From NCBI RefSeq assembly GCF_017303315.1, contig NZ_JAFKOI010000004.1:169557-233556 (forward strand): a DNA stretch of 64,000 nt. The letters are read 5' to 3'. Shown piece by piece: positions 1-8,209 of the stretch; the first letter of the stretch is position 1, and each line of letters starts with the position of its first letter. The translations under genes were made by a program, and so were the position numbers. This stretch comes from Bacillus sp. NTK071. Lineage in GTDB: Bacteria > Bacillota > Bacilli > Bacillales > Guptibacillaceae. The notes beneath the pieces were generated by a model that saw only the letters and a list, made by a program, of their open reading frames with translations, did no database searches and had not been told where the DNA came from.

Positions 1-55
1 TCTGTTTTACTATGTCCAATCCAGGCAAATCTAAATCGACAAAACTCGATCCGCG

Positions 56-97
56 GGTGCCTGTCACCGCCCGAAATGTGTTACTACTTGTCGAATT
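56..97 (+). repeat. Dispersed GTGCCTGTCACC repeat, copy 1
   Basis: The element starts with GTGCCTGTCACC followed by GCCCGAAA and, about 20 bases on, TTGTCGAA. The same layout recurs near 1990, 2640, 7320, 8163 and 18991. The core is an imperfect palindrome. No gene is seen in the first 200 bases apart from this repeat and a terminator. Confidence 0.7.
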
Positions 98-156
98 AAT
101 CTGAATTTACGAATTTATGTTCATACGTTTCCATAGGTACAAAATTATTCACGAAT

Positions 157-192
157 GAAAGAACCTGGCGTCTAGGACATCCAGGTTCTTTC
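157..192 (-). terminator. Rho-independent terminator
   Basis: GAAAGAACCTGG pairs with CCAGGTTCTTTC. On the minus strand a T-rich stretch follows the stem, just after the stop codon of the small membrane protein at 202-501. Confidence 0.75.
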
Positions 193-201
193 GTTTATGC
201 G

Positions 202-501
202 TTAATAATAGTTCTCTCTCAGAGACTCCTCAAACACTTTCCAATGACCATTCATAACAGACGATTGATAATTCATTACGATATAATTCGTAACTTCCTC
301 ACCGTCTTTTGTTTGAACAAAATATGTATCAGATCCTCTATAGTCTATATCTATAATCTCTTCACCCTTGAAAGTATCATTCGAGCTTATAAATGCTTTC
401 AGAGCCCACCTTTCGTTCATCTCATATAATAAATTATAAGGCCCAATCATCATAATCAACGCTACAAATAGTAAGCCAGCTCCTACCTTGAATTGTTTCA
501 T
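202..501 (-). CDS. Small membrane-anchored protein of unknown function
   Basis: This 99-residue protein is not recognised. It opens with a short basic stretch (MKQFK) and one hydrophobic segment at about residues 8-27. A hydrophilic, probably extracytoplasmic domain of about 70 residues follows. The start was chosen at the ATG with a GGAAG ribosome binding site six bases upstream; a longer reading upstream lacks such a site. The gene follows another small membrane-protein gene on the same strand, with a terminator between them, and has its own terminator downstream. It could be a membrane-anchored sensor or a processing-related protein, but nothing in the sequence decides this. Confidence 0.6.
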   Translation of the reverse strand: MKQFKVGAGLLFVALIMMIGPYNLLYEMNERWALKAFISSNDTFKGEEIIDIDYRGSDTYFVQTKDGEEVTNYIVMNYQSSVMNGHWKVFEESLRENYY

Positions 502-570
502 GGTCTCTTCCTTTCTCAAATTGCCCTCACCAAATATTACCATATAATAATCAATAGATGACACCAAAAA

Positions 571-593
571 AAGTGAGGCCATTAGCCCCACTT
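571..593 (-). terminator. Rho-independent terminator
   Basis: AAGTGAGGC and GCCCCACTT form a stem followed on the minus strand by a run of T. It lies a few bases after the stop codon of the gene at 602-922. Confidence 0.65.
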
Positions 594-601
594 CCTGACT
601 T

Positions 602-922
602 CTATGAACTTGTGACATTGCTTTCACCAATATGGACAAGCTGCTTTTTTACAAATTGAATGAGAATAAGAATAATAGCAAAAAGCGAAAGAAAGCAAAG
701 GCTTGTGATGAGCGGAGCCACTTTGAACGCGTAAAGAAACATGTCGATCTCATAAATATCTTTAGAAGCTGAAATCGAACGTGGTGTGAAAATAAGATGA
801 CTTTTCCAGTCAGGATTGGCTGGTAATAGGCTAGCTTTCCAGGACATTTCCCAATACGAATAGCAATAGACAGTGAATAGAGACAACAGCATACTCAGTT
901 TGAAGAAACCCCTTTTCTTCAC
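602..922 (-). CDS. Hypothetical two-helix membrane protein
   Basis: The 106-residue product has a hydrophobic segment near residues 8-24 and a second at about 69-92, with a short loop between them and a polar tail. The start is a GTG preceded by GAGGTGAT at good spacing. No family is recognised. The second segment is strongly hydrophobic (LITSLCFLSLFAIILILIQF), so this is very likely an integral membrane protein with an outer loop of about 40 residues. It ends 100 bases upstream of the next minus-strand gene, with a terminator between them, so the two are separate units. Confidence 0.6.
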   Translation of the reverse strand: MKKRGFFKLSMLLSLFTVYCYSYWEMSWKASLLPANPDWKSHLIFTPRSISASKDIYEIDMFLYAFKVAPLITSLCFLSLFAIILILIQFVKKQLVHIGESNVTSS

Positions 923-1179
923 TCTATCACCTCATTTTTTGTATCATACATATTCGAGAAAAGAGCTGGAATTCCTTTTTTGCAAACTGTTCTTGCATCA
1001 AGTTTAGTAAGTACCTTTATCATGGTGCTTTTGGTTAGCTTACAAAACAGTGTAAAGTCCTCAGGGTATATTTTCTCACTTTCTGTCATGAATCCTTTAT
1101 AAATCGTTACTGCACCTTCACTCGCACTTAATATGGATGAGATAGTGTGGTAGTGAACAACAGGAAGGGAGAGATTTTT

Positions 1180-1995
1180 TTGAGAAAGATACTATCTACA
1201 GGTGTGATCGTTATTCTTTTTATGAGTTTATTTTTCGTAGCAGATGGGGATGTTTTAGCGAGTAAGAATTCGAAAAGTGTCCAAACCGTTGCACATCGAG
1301 GTGCTTCAGGTTATGCGCCAGAAAATACGATGGCTGCATTTGAAAAAGCTGTTAAAATGAAAGCCGATTATTTTGAACTCGATGTTCAACTTACAAAAGA
1401 CGGAGAGCTTATTGTCATTCATGACACCTCCGTTGACCGCACAACCGATGGTTCAGGAAAAGTAAAAAATATGACGCTTGAAGAGCTAAAGCGTCTAGAT
1501 GCTGGCAGCTGGTTTGGAGAAGAATTCGCTGGAGAAAAGCTTCCAACGCTTGGTGAAGTGCTTGATGCCTATCGGGGAAAATCAGGTATATTGATCGAAC
1601 TTAAATCTCCGTCCCTTTACCCTGGAATCGAAGAAAAAGTTGCCGCTGAGCTTGCTAAGCGACATATGGATAAACCGAACAATAACAAAATCATTGTACA
1701 ATCATTTGATCATGACTCTGTCGAAACGTTCCACTCTATTCTACCTTCAGTCCCTACCGGAGTACTCGTTAGCTATACCATGTCTGATGAAGGCTTATCT
1801 GAAGTTTCTGGTTATGCTGATTACGTTAATCCAGGTATGTGGCTCATCACCTCTGATTATGTAGAACGCATACACAAGAATGGAATGGAAGCTCAGACGT
1901 GGACAGTAAGAGATAGAGAATCCATAGAATCCCTGCTTGAAACTGGTGTAGACGGCATTATCACCGATTATCCAGATTACGTTAACCGCAGGTGA
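1180..1995 (+). CDS. Secreted glycerophosphodiester phosphodiesterase
   Basis: A GlpQ/UgpQ-type enzyme that hydrolyses glycerophosphodiesters to glycerol 3-phosphate and an alcohol. The family signature is clear: HRGASGYAPENT with the catalytic His at about residue 39, ELDVQLTKDG with metal-ligand Glu and Asp near 66-68, and a second His in VIHD near 81. The N-terminus is a signal peptide (RKILSTG, then a hydrophobic run, then VLASK), so the enzyme acts outside the cell, probably on teichoic acid or phospholipid products. The start is the TTG at 1180, which has GGGAG at good spacing; the upstream GTG at 1147 would bury the signal peptide. At about 271 residues it has normal family length. A dispersed repeat begins at its stop codon. 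Confidence 0.88.
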   Translation: MRKILSTGVIVILFMSLFFVADGDVLASKNSKSVQTVAHRGASGYAPENTMAAFEKAVKMKADYFELDVQLTKDGELIVIHDTSVDRTTDGSGKVKNMTLEELKRLDAGSWFGEEFAGEKLPTLGEVLDAYRGKSGILIELKSPSLYPGIEEKVAAELAKRHMDKPNNNKIIVQSFDHDSVETFHSILPSVPTGVLVSYTMSDEGLSEVSGYADYVNPGMWLITSDYVERIHKNGMEAQTWTVRDRESIESLLETGVDGIITDYPDYVNRR

Positions 1996-2043
1996 CAGGC
2001 ACTCCCCGAATCCACTCGAGTACACTCGAAGTGTGTCGATGAG
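1989..2043 (+). repeat. Dispersed GTGCCTGTCACC repeat, copy 2
   Basis: GGTGACAGGCACTCCCCGAA overlaps the stop codon of the phosphodiesterase gene and ends in a GTGTCGAT tail. This copy carries the reverse-complement form of the palindromic core. An internal CTCGAGTACACTCGAAG stretch is itself nearly palindromic. Confidence 0.65.
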
Positions 2044-2119
2044 TATATAAGCGTTTGATAGCAAAGCCTTGTGGGAAGCATTATTTTATATAGGAAAGAT
2101 AATGAAAGGAGTTTTGATC

Positions 2120-2638
2120 ATGAAAAAGAAAAATTCTATTCTATTAGTAACAGGTTTAACAGTAGGGACGTTACTAGCAGGGTGCGGTTCCGATGGTTCT
2201 GAAGAAAATAACGTCACTCAGACCGAAGAAAGTACAATGAATGAAAGCTCAGGAGATAACAGCATGTCAGATAATACATCTGGAGAAAATAATTCTAATG
2301 ACGGTGCTGAAGGCTCAGACTCTAGTGAAGTGAATCTTGATGTCGGAATTGACACTGTTCTTACTGATCTTGATAGTTTGAATACAGCACTCGAGAATTC
2401 CTCAGAGGATAGTTCAAAGATTAATGAATTAGGAACTCAGCTTCAGTCTCATTGGGATTTATTTGATCAAAAACTAAAAGAGGAATACCCTAAGGATTAT
2501 ACTGCGATTAACGATACAATAACTCCACTTATTGAAGAGGCAGCAAAAGAAGAGGTGGATATTGAGAAGACAAGAATGTTACTAGATGAAGCGGTAGAGA
2601 CAGTAACGAAATTCAAGGACGAGGTACCCGTTCAGTAA
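2120..2638 (+). CDS. Lipoprotein, paralogue of the one at 4268
   Basis: A 172-residue lipoprotein. The signal peptide ends in LLAGC, and the lipidated Cys is followed by a low-complexity Ser/Asn/Glu/Asp linker to about residue 70. A helical, acidic domain of about 100 residues follows. The start is an ATG after AAAGGAG. The C-terminal domain clearly matches the lipoprotein at 4268-4789: both have VNLD-x-GI-x-TVLT-x-L, LEN-x-S, KIN-x-LG, YP and PLI-x-EA in the same order. The two genes flank an amino-acid permease, which suggests local duplication. The function is unknown; a helical cell-surface binding role is only a guess. Confidence 0.75.
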   Translation: MKKKNSILLVTGLTVGTLLAGCGSDGSEENNVTQTEESTMNESSGDNSMSDNTSGENNSNDGAEGSDSSEVNLDVGIDTVLTDLDSLNTALENSSEDSSKINELGTQLQSHWDLFDQKLKEEYPKDYTAINDTITPLIEEAAKEEVDIEKTRMLLDEAVETVTKFKDEVPVQ

Positions 2639-2639
2639 G

Positions 2640-2682
2640 CGAGTGCCTGTCACCACCCGATATATGTAATATTTTGTCATGC
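2640..2682 (+). repeat. Dispersed GTGCCTGTCACC repeat, copy 3
   Basis: GAGTGCCTGTCACCACCCGA begins two bases after the lipoprotein stop codon, with a TTGTCATG tail about 20 bases on. It belongs to the same family as the copies at 56, 1989, 7320, 8163 and 18991. Confidence 0.65.
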
Positions 2683-2718
2683 CACGGATAATATGAGGCG
2701 TTCCTTCTAAAGATAAGG

Positions 2719-2745
2719 AATGAGTTGTTTTACTCATTTTATTTT
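2719..2745 (+). terminator. Probable terminator or attenuator
   Basis: AATGAGT and ACTCATT form a short stem followed by TTATTTTT. It lies between the lipoprotein gene and the permease ribosome binding site, so it may end lipoprotein transcription or attenuate the permease. Confidence 0.45.
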
Positions 2746-2764
2746 TAGAAGGAAGGCTTTTTTT

Positions 2765-4159
2765 ATGAGAAATGAACATGTTGTTCAGCAGGCTATTCAG
2801 AAGACGCAGGAGCAGAAAGTGAAAGCTGGGTCTAATCATAAGCTTCACTGGTGGCAATTAACGCTTATTGGAATTGGTTCGATTATCGGTGCAGGTTTTT
2901 TCCTTGGAACAAGTCTTTCTATTGAACGTGCTGGTCCTTCCGTACTCATTAATTACTTAATTGCAGGGTTTATAGCATTCTTAGTGTTCAGCGCACTCGC
3001 AGAGATGTCTGTTCATGATACAGAGGAAGGCTCCTTTCGGAAATACGCACAAACAGCATTCGGTCATTCGATGGGGTTTATTAGTGGTTGGATGTACTGG
3101 GTTTCCGGTCTATTAATCATGGCAAGTGAAATCACAGCGCTTGGTCTTTTTACGCAATACTGGTTCCCTGCTGTACCGCTATGGTTATTAATGATTGTCT
3201 ATACAGCACTAGGTCTTGGAATTAACCTATTAGGAGTGAACAATTTCAGCACAACGGAATCACTTTTCGCTGTAGTAAAACTAGCTACCCTTGTTGGTTT
3301 CATAGGATTTGGTACACTGTTTGTTTTCGACATTGTTTCTCCCGCTTCTTCGATTCAAACGGAGGCGGCGAAGTTTACCACTCTTTTTCCAAACGGCTTT
3401 ATGGGAACATGGTCAGCAATGATATTTGTGCTGTTTTCATTCGGAGGCATTGCAGTTGTTGGCTTAATGTCGAGCGAGCTGAAACATAAAGATGAAACAC
3501 CAAAAGCTGGTCTTGTCACAGTGGTTGCACTTACCTTTCTCTACATTCTATCGCTTTTCTTTGTGCTGTATATGGTTTCTTGGAGTGTCATTACGGAAGA
3601 TGAAAGTCCATTCGTTACTGCTCTATCTCAATTCCACATCCCTTTTATCGGATCTATTTTCACTGTGATTCTAATTACTGCCGCATTCTCCACAATGGTT
3701 GGCGCTCTCTTTTCGATTACAAAAGTGATGGTTTCCCTCAGTCGTGCCGGTGATGCTCCAAAGGGGCTCAAAGTCCATACGAAGCGAGGCGTTGCCACAA
3801 GAGCCTTAGCTGTCAATGCTGTTGCACTCAGCTTCATGATTGTCATCTCATACGTTCTTCCAGATCAAGTATATGAATACTTAACAACGGCAGCAGGTAT
3901 TATGCTTATCCTGAACTGGGTTGTGATCCTCGCTTCCCAAATCAAAAACCGTCGCCACTATGCTGAAGCTCCTACTAAGAAAACATATTTTAAAATGATG
4001 GGAGCACCTTTCACCTCATACCTTGGGATTGCTCTCATTGTAACAGCGATCGCAGGAGCAGCTTTTCAAGAAAGTGAACGGGTCGGTTTACTTATTAGCG
4101 CTGGGGTGATTGGAGCTATTTTCTTATCGTACCTATTTGTTAGGAAAAAGCAGGTATGA
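2765..4159 (+). CDS. Amino-acid permease, APC superfamily
   Basis: A 464-residue integral membrane transporter of the amino acid-polyamine-organocation superfamily. The signature of the first helix (TLIGIGSIIGAGFFLGT) is intact and about twelve hydrophobic segments follow. A conserved EMSVHDTEEGSFRKYA stretch follows helix 2. The start is the ATG directly after GAAGGAAGG; the frame is open further upstream but without another ribosome site. Length fits the AAT/ANSP-like amino-acid permeases of Bacillus. The substrate cannot be read from the sequence. It is flanked by two paralogous lipoproteins, but a functional link is speculative. Confidence 0.85.
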   Translation: MRNEHVVQQAIQKTQEQKVKAGSNHKLHWWQLTLIGIGSIIGAGFFLGTSLSIERAGPSVLINYLIAGFIAFLVFSALAEMSVHDTEEGSFRKYAQTAFGHSMGFISGWMYWVSGLLIMASEITALGLFTQYWFPAVPLWLLMIVYTALGLGINLLGVNNFSTTESLFAVVKLATLVGFIGFGTLFVFDIVSPASSIQTEAAKFTTLFPNGFMGTWSAMIFVLFSFGGIAVVGLMSSELKHKDETPKAGLVTVVALTFLYILSLFFVLYMVSWSVITEDESPFVTALSQFHIPFIGSIFTVILITAAFSTMVGALFSITKVMVSLSRAGDAPKGLKVHTKRGVATRALAVNAVALSFMIVISYVLPDQVYEYLTTAAGIMLILNWVVILASQIKNRRHYAEAPTKKTYFKMMGAPFTSYLGIALIVTAIAGAAFQESERVGLLISAGVIGAIFLSYLFVRKKQV

Positions 4160-4267
4160 GATTTCTCCCCTCTCTTCATCTACTATATAAAAACATTGAC
4201 TTTCAGCTCCGTTTGAATAAAACGAACTTTGAGAACCGATAATTGAATTTGAAAGGAGCTGATGTTG

Positions 4268-4789
4268 TTGGAAAAGAAATTACCTATTCTCTTAGCAAGC
4301 TGCTTAATAGCTGGGACGCTACTCGCTGGCTGTGGTTCGAATAGTTCTGAGGATAACAGTAGCCAAACGGAGAATAATTCTCCTAGTACTGGCATGGAGA
4401 ACAATAGTGTGACGGAAGATTCTGCCGGTGGAGAAGGTGCCGGTAACGTGAGCGCTGATAGTGGAGTACAAGAGAATAAATCGGTTAACTTGGACGAAGG
4501 AATCAATACCGTCCTTACAAATCTTGAAGAATTGAAAAGCACGCTTGAAAATGCAAGCGATGACTTTGGTAAAATCAATGATTTGGGCATGTCTATCGAT
4601 TCAAGTTGGGATGAAATCGAATCCCAGATCGAAGAGAACTATCCTGACGAATATAAAACTATAGAAGAAAGTCTTTATCCACTTATTGATGAAGCGAAAA
4701 AAGATAAGCCTGATGCTGATAAAATGAATCAGTTGCTAGATGAGACAGTTAAGAAAATGAATGAATTTAAAGAGAAGATGGCTACTTAA
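4268..4789 (+). CDS. Lipoprotein, paralogue of the one at 2120
   Basis: A lipoprotein of about 173 residues with a signal peptide ending LLAGC, an acidic Ser/Asn/Gly linker to about residue 70 and a helical C-terminal domain shared with the lipoprotein at 2120-2638. AAAGGAG lies only three bases before the ATG at 4262, so the TTG codons at 4265 or 4268 are better placed; 4268 gives the conventional start MEKKLP. A bidirectional hairpin terminator follows directly. The function is unknown. The shared motifs (VNLDxGIxTVLT, LEN, KINxLG, PLIxEAKK) argue for gene duplication with the permease between the copies. Confidence 0.72.
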   Translation: MEKKLPILLASCLIAGTLLAGCGSNSSEDNSSQTENNSPSTGMENNSVTEDSAGGEGAGNVSADSGVQENKSVNLDEGINTVLTNLEELKSTLENASDDFGKINDLGMSIDSSWDEIESQIEENYPDEYKTIEESLYPLIDEAKKDKPDADKMNQLLDETVKKMNEFKEKMAT

Positions 4790-4794
4790 GAATT

Positions 4795-4840
4795 AGAAAG
4801 CCCCCTGCCTGATTACACTTAATCAGGCAGGGGGCTTTCT
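4795..4840. terminator. Bidirectional terminator
   Basis: A very long perfect stem (AGAAAGCCCCCTGCCTGATTA paired with its complement around a loop of about four bases) lies between two convergent genes. A-rich and T-rich sides on both strands make it usable in either direction. Confidence 0.85.
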
Positions 4841-4845
4841 ATATG

Positions 4846-6225
4846 TTAATACAATTTACCATGGCGATAGAGGATATTTGATAGCTTCATCACAGTGTGA
4901 ATATAGCAGTTCTGTCTTAATGGGAATGGATCGCTGAAGAATTGTGGATAGATCGTATCCATTGTCTCCTTCATTTTCTTAAACAGCATTGTAAAAACTT
5001 CTTCTTCGCTGTAGAACTGCGTTTCCCTGCCCTGCAACCATTCGAAATAACTGACAATAACACCACCAGCGTTTGCAAGGATATCAGGGATAATTAGTAC
5101 GCCATCGTCACTTAACTTACGATCGGCATCGAGCGTAATCGGACCATTTGCACCTTCAACAATCATGCGTGCTTTCACTTTGTCTACGTTATCTTCACGA
5201 ATTTGATCTTCAAGCGCAGCAAGAATTAACACGTCTGTGTCGAGATAGAGTACGTCTTCTCGATCTTGAATTTCCGCTTTAATGTTATTCTGACTCAGCG
5301 CTTCGTTTGTTGTAGGCAAGTCACCCTCATGATTTGAAGTGAACTCAATTAGTCCTTTAATATCGAGTCCTTCTTCATTATATAGGGTTACGTTCCGATC
5401 GCTTACTGCAACCACTTTTGTATCGAGATAATTACAAGTGTACGATTCAAGAGCAGCGACTGAACCAACATTACCAAAGCCTTGGATTCCGATGGTTAAC
5501 TGACGTTTTGTATGGTTCAGGGCTGTTTTCGCAAAACGGTTATCGTTTTTCTTAAACCATTCTTCGTTCTCGTTAACAAAATTATGAAGCATATAGCGTA
5601 GTGTATAGTACACGCCCTTACCTGTTGCTTCTCTTCGGCCTAATGATCCACCGTTTACCTGACTCTTCCCTGTAAAGCTTCCTCGGTATGGCCGACCGGG
5701 ATGAATGCTTTTATACTCTCCCATCATCCAGTCCATTTCACGCTCTCCTGTTCCAACATCAGGTGCTGGGATATCCTTATCAGGTCCAAGAATGTCACTA
5801 AAATTATGAACGTACTTTTTGGAAATGGTATGTAATTCTTTTTCTGTGAATTCACGTGGATTAATCACCACGCCGCCTTTTCCACCACCAAACGGAACAT
5901 CATGCAGGGTGTTTTTCAAAGTCATGAGTGTAGCAAGATTAATCACTTCATCTTCCTTTACCGTCTCATGAAATCGAATTCCGCCTTTATATGGCCCGAC
6001 GGCGTTATTGTGCTGAACACGAAATGCTGGAATTCTGAGAATTTTACCGTTCTCAAGCGGCACACGTAGAAAGGATTTCTGAATTTGATTTGGTGTAGAA
6101 AGAATCGATTCAAGCGAAGTGAACGCTTTCTTTCTTTCCTCGTCTTTGAAATTAGGTAAAAATGATTCATCTTCTAATAGTGCATTTAATGATTCTTGTA
6201 CGACTTCCCCATATTTACTAGCCAA
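4846..6225 (-). CDS. Glu/Leu/Phe/Val dehydrogenase (glutamate dehydrogenase-like)
   Basis: An NAD(P)-dependent amino-acid dehydrogenase linking glutamate to 2-oxoglutarate and ammonium. The N-terminal substrate domain carries GPYKGGIRFH and PFGGGKGGV with the catalytic Lys, then PAPDVGTGEREMDWM. The C-terminal Rossmann domain has GIQGFGNVGS. At about 459 residues it is longer than typical RocG/GudB (about 425), with extra length in an insert around the GRREATGKGVYY region and at the C-terminus. GGAGGG lies right against the in-frame ATG, so the TTG at 6225 (about seven bases on) is the more likely start; an ATG at 6249 is possible. It converges on the lipoprotein gene through the shared terminator. 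Deamination for nitrogen and carbon use is the likely role. Confidence 0.88.
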   Translation of the reverse strand: MASKYGEVVQESLNALLEDESFLPNFKDEERKKAFTSLESILSTPNQIQKSFLRVPLENGKILRIPAFRVQHNNAVGPYKGGIRFHETVKEDEVINLATLMTLKNTLHDVPFGGGKGGVVINPREFTEKELHTISKKYVHNFSDILGPDKDIPAPDVGTGEREMDWMMGEYKSIHPGRPYRGSFTGKSQVNGGSLGRREATGKGVYYTLRYMLHNFVNENEEWFKKNDNRFAKTALNHTKRQLTIGIQGFGNVGSVAALESYTCNYLDTKVVAVSDRNVTLYNEEGLDIKGLIEFTSNHEGDLPTTNEALSQNNIKAEIQDREDVLYLDTDVLILAALEDQIREDNVDKVKARMIVEGANGPITLDADRKLSDDGVLIIPDILANAGGVIVSYFEWLQGRETQFYSEEEVFTMLFKKMKETMDTIYPQFFSDPFPLRQNCYIHTVMKLSNILYRHGKLY

Positions 6226-6312
6226 TTTCATCCCTCCAATAGTTGTCATCTATTAATATCGTACCCGTTTGAATCTAGTTCAAACGGGCTGAATGAAAAG
6301 GCTTACTACTTA

Positions 6313-7299
6313 TTAACTATTGTCTGCCGGAAAAACCACACCGATTTGTTTGCGCGCTTCATCCATCACTTCAATTGAGAGAAGCGAATTTTCATGCGAA
6401 TTGATATCTGATTCCGTCTTACTAGATTGAATCAATTCGATAAACTCCTTTGCTTCATACATCATCGTGTGTTGTTGAGGCTGACTTAGGTCTTCGACTG
6501 ATCCATCCCGATACTGGATCTTCACATTCATTGGAGATCCAATTTTATCAATAAGGATGCTACCGTTCTCCCCCTGAATTTCAGATGGCATATGGGAATC
6601 TGTAATTTTAGAAAACATGATAACAGCCTCTTTATCATCATATCCAAGTAAAATACTGCCTTCACCATCAACACCAGAGTCTAGCATGACTCCTTCTGCT
6701 TTAATCGAATTCGGTTTACCGAGCATTGACACAACAGGGTAGACGCCGTACACTCCGATATCCATAAGGGAGCCGTTCGAGAACTCAGGGTTAAATGCAT
6801 TCAACACTGTTCCCTCTTTATATGCATCATAGCGAGAAGAGTACTGTCCGTAATTCGCTACAAAGCGGCGAATCTTTCCGATCTTATGTAAATTCTCTCG
6901 CACCATTTGCATATTCGGCATAACAGTCGACTTCATCGCTTCCATGAGAAGAACTCCGTTTTCTTTGGCCACTTCAATCATTTGTTTCACTTCCCTCCCG
7001 TTTGACGCCATCGGCTTCTCACAAAGAACGTGCTTCCCAGCGTTCATAAAAATAACCGATTGCTCAGCATGAAGTGAATTTGGACTGGCGATATAAACAG
7101 CGTCAATTACATCACTATTCGCCATTTCCTCAAGACTTGTAAACGTTGCTTCTGCACCATGCTTCTCAGCAAACGCCTTCGCTTTTTCCTCTGTTCTAGA
7201 ATAAACCGCAGCGAGCTTAAACTCACTTAACTCACTAGCCCCTTCCAGAAACATCTCTGTAATTTTGTTTGTCCCTATCACACCAAAACGTACCATCAT
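6313..7299 (-). CDS. Gfo/Idh/MocA family oxidoreductase
   Basis: A 328-residue NAD(P)-dependent oxidoreductase. The N-terminal Rossmann fold has RFGVIGTNKIT, and the family motif CEKPM with its conserved Lys is in VLCEKPMASNG near residue 95. The C-terminal domain is the usual mixed alpha/beta substrate domain (GSLMDIGVYGVYP). The start ATG follows AGGAGG with five-base spacing. Relatives act on sugars, inositols or related polyols; the substrate here is unknown. It stands alone between the dehydrogenase gene and a repeat copy, so it appears to be its own unit. Confidence 0.85.
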   Translation of the reverse strand: MMVRFGVIGTNKITEMFLEGASELSEFKLAAVYSRTEEKAKAFAEKHGAEATFTSLEEMANSDVIDAVYIASPNSLHAEQSVIFMNAGKHVLCEKPMASNGREVKQMIEVAKENGVLLMEAMKSTVMPNMQMVRENLHKIGKIRRFVANYGQYSSRYDAYKEGTVLNAFNPEFSNGSLMDIGVYGVYPVVSMLGKPNSIKAEGVMLDSGVDGEGSILLGYDDKEAVIMFSKITDSHMPSEIQGENGSILIDKIGSPMNVKIQYRDGSVEDLSQPQQHTMMYEAKEFIELIQSSKTESDINSHENSLLSIEVMDEARKQIGVVFPADNS

Positions 7300-7319
7300 A
7301 ATTTCCTCCTATATTTCGA

Positions 7320-7380
7320 CAAGTGCCTGGCACTACAGGAAGAAAGTCCTATGTTCACAGGCACCACTCGGATTTTGTCA
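7320..7380 (+). repeat. Dispersed GTGCCTGGCAC repeat, copy 4 (double-ended)
   Basis: AGTGCCTGGCAC and, 30 bases on, CAGGCACCACTCGGA followed by TTTGTCAC. Two cores occur in opposite orientation, so this copy looks like a back-to-back pair or a rearranged unit. It lies just upstream of the oxidoreductase start. Confidence 0.6.
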
Positions 7381-7512
7381 CTTTTTGTTCTATGGTTTAG
7401 TTTAGTCTTCTCTGATAGAGGATTCAATAGGGAGCACTTGAATAGAGTTTCCTGCGTTCACAAACTGATAGGTCTATGGAAGAAATCGTTCAACATAAAC
7501 AATGGATAACTA

Positions 7513-7554
7513 TGTTTAAAAGCGATGCCGCAATTAAGGCATCGCTTTTAAACA
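7513..7554 (-). terminator. Perfect 17-bp stem terminator
   Basis: TGTTTAAAAGCGATGCC pairs perfectly with GGCATCGCTTTTAAACA around an eight-base loop. It lies 15 bases beyond the stop codon of the minus-strand gene at 7570. Confidence 0.75.
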
Positions 7555-7569
7555 TTCTATTCTATAAAC

Positions 7570-8145
7570 CTACTCGCTCTTCACTTTCTCTTCCTCATAT
7601 CGTTCATAGAAAGTTAGTAACATTCTCAGACTGTTCTCAAACGTTCCATGAAGATTGTGGTACTGAGTTTGTAACGTATCCCTTGAATGAGTTTCGGAGT
7701 CCCTTAAGTCATATACACTCTCTTCAATAGCAAGGCAATTTTCAATAACATATTTCAATTGGCTTATGACATTAGGTGAGTAGGTTTCTTCAAATGCTAG
7801 GGTAAGTAATAGATTTCGCGCTTCTTTCACGTCTAATGCAATCTGATCGATATCAGCTTGATTCATTTTGGCAGACTCTTCACTCATCATCCACTCCTGA
7901 TCGTACATTTGGAGAAGATATTGTAGGTGATCATTTGTCATATCCTCACTCGAAACAGACTCAAAGTTATTAGTAAGATCATTCAATTGCTGCACGTAGT
8001 CCTCCACTAAATATGGGTCCGCATGATAAGTGAGAGATTTATTCAAGCTAAGTTCTGAATACGGATAGAACCAGCTTATGCCGAAGAAAAAAAGAATAAT
8101 CATCCCTACTATAGAAAGGGCTATAACGTTGAGTTTGCTTCGCAT
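7570..8145 (-). CDS. Membrane-anchored helical protein, unknown function
   Basis: A 191-residue protein with one N-terminal membrane segment (about residues 6-24, then WFYPYSEL) and an otherwise helical, acidic ectodomain of about 165 residues rich in Leu, Glu, Asp and Gln. No lipobox is present and no family is recognised. The start ATG has GGGAGG six bases upstream. The gene lies downstream of the acetamidase gene on the same strand, separated by a dispersed repeat, and could be read through from it. A coiled or four-helix ectodomain of the surface-sensor type is plausible but not shown. Confidence 0.6.
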   Translation of the reverse strand: MRSKLNVIALSIVGMIILFFFGISWFYPYSELSLNKSLTYHADPYLVEDYVQQLNDLTNNFESVSSEDMTNDHLQYLLQMYDQEWMMSEESAKMNQADIDQIALDVKEARNLLLTLAFEETYSPNVISQLKYVIENCLAIEESVYDLRDSETHSRDTLQTQYHNLHGTFENSLRMLLTFYERYEEEKVKSE

Positions 8146-8162
8146 TAACGTCCTCCCGAATT

Positions 8163-8206
8163 CGCAGGTGACAGGCACCACCCGGTTTATGTCAAACGTT
8201 GTCGAA
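8163..8206 (+). repeat. Dispersed GTGCCTGTCACC repeat, copy 5
   Basis: GCAGGTGACAGGCACCACCCG followed by GTTGTCGAAC about 20 bases on. It sits immediately after the stop codon of the minus-strand amidase gene and before the next start. Confidence 0.65.
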
Positions 8207-8209
8207 CAT

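Noticed and set aside
958..1146. Pho-box-like repeats in front of the glycerophosphodiester phosphodiesterase
   Set aside because: TTTAGTA and TTTATC-like pieces occur, but not at an 11-bp period, so a PhoP box is not supported.
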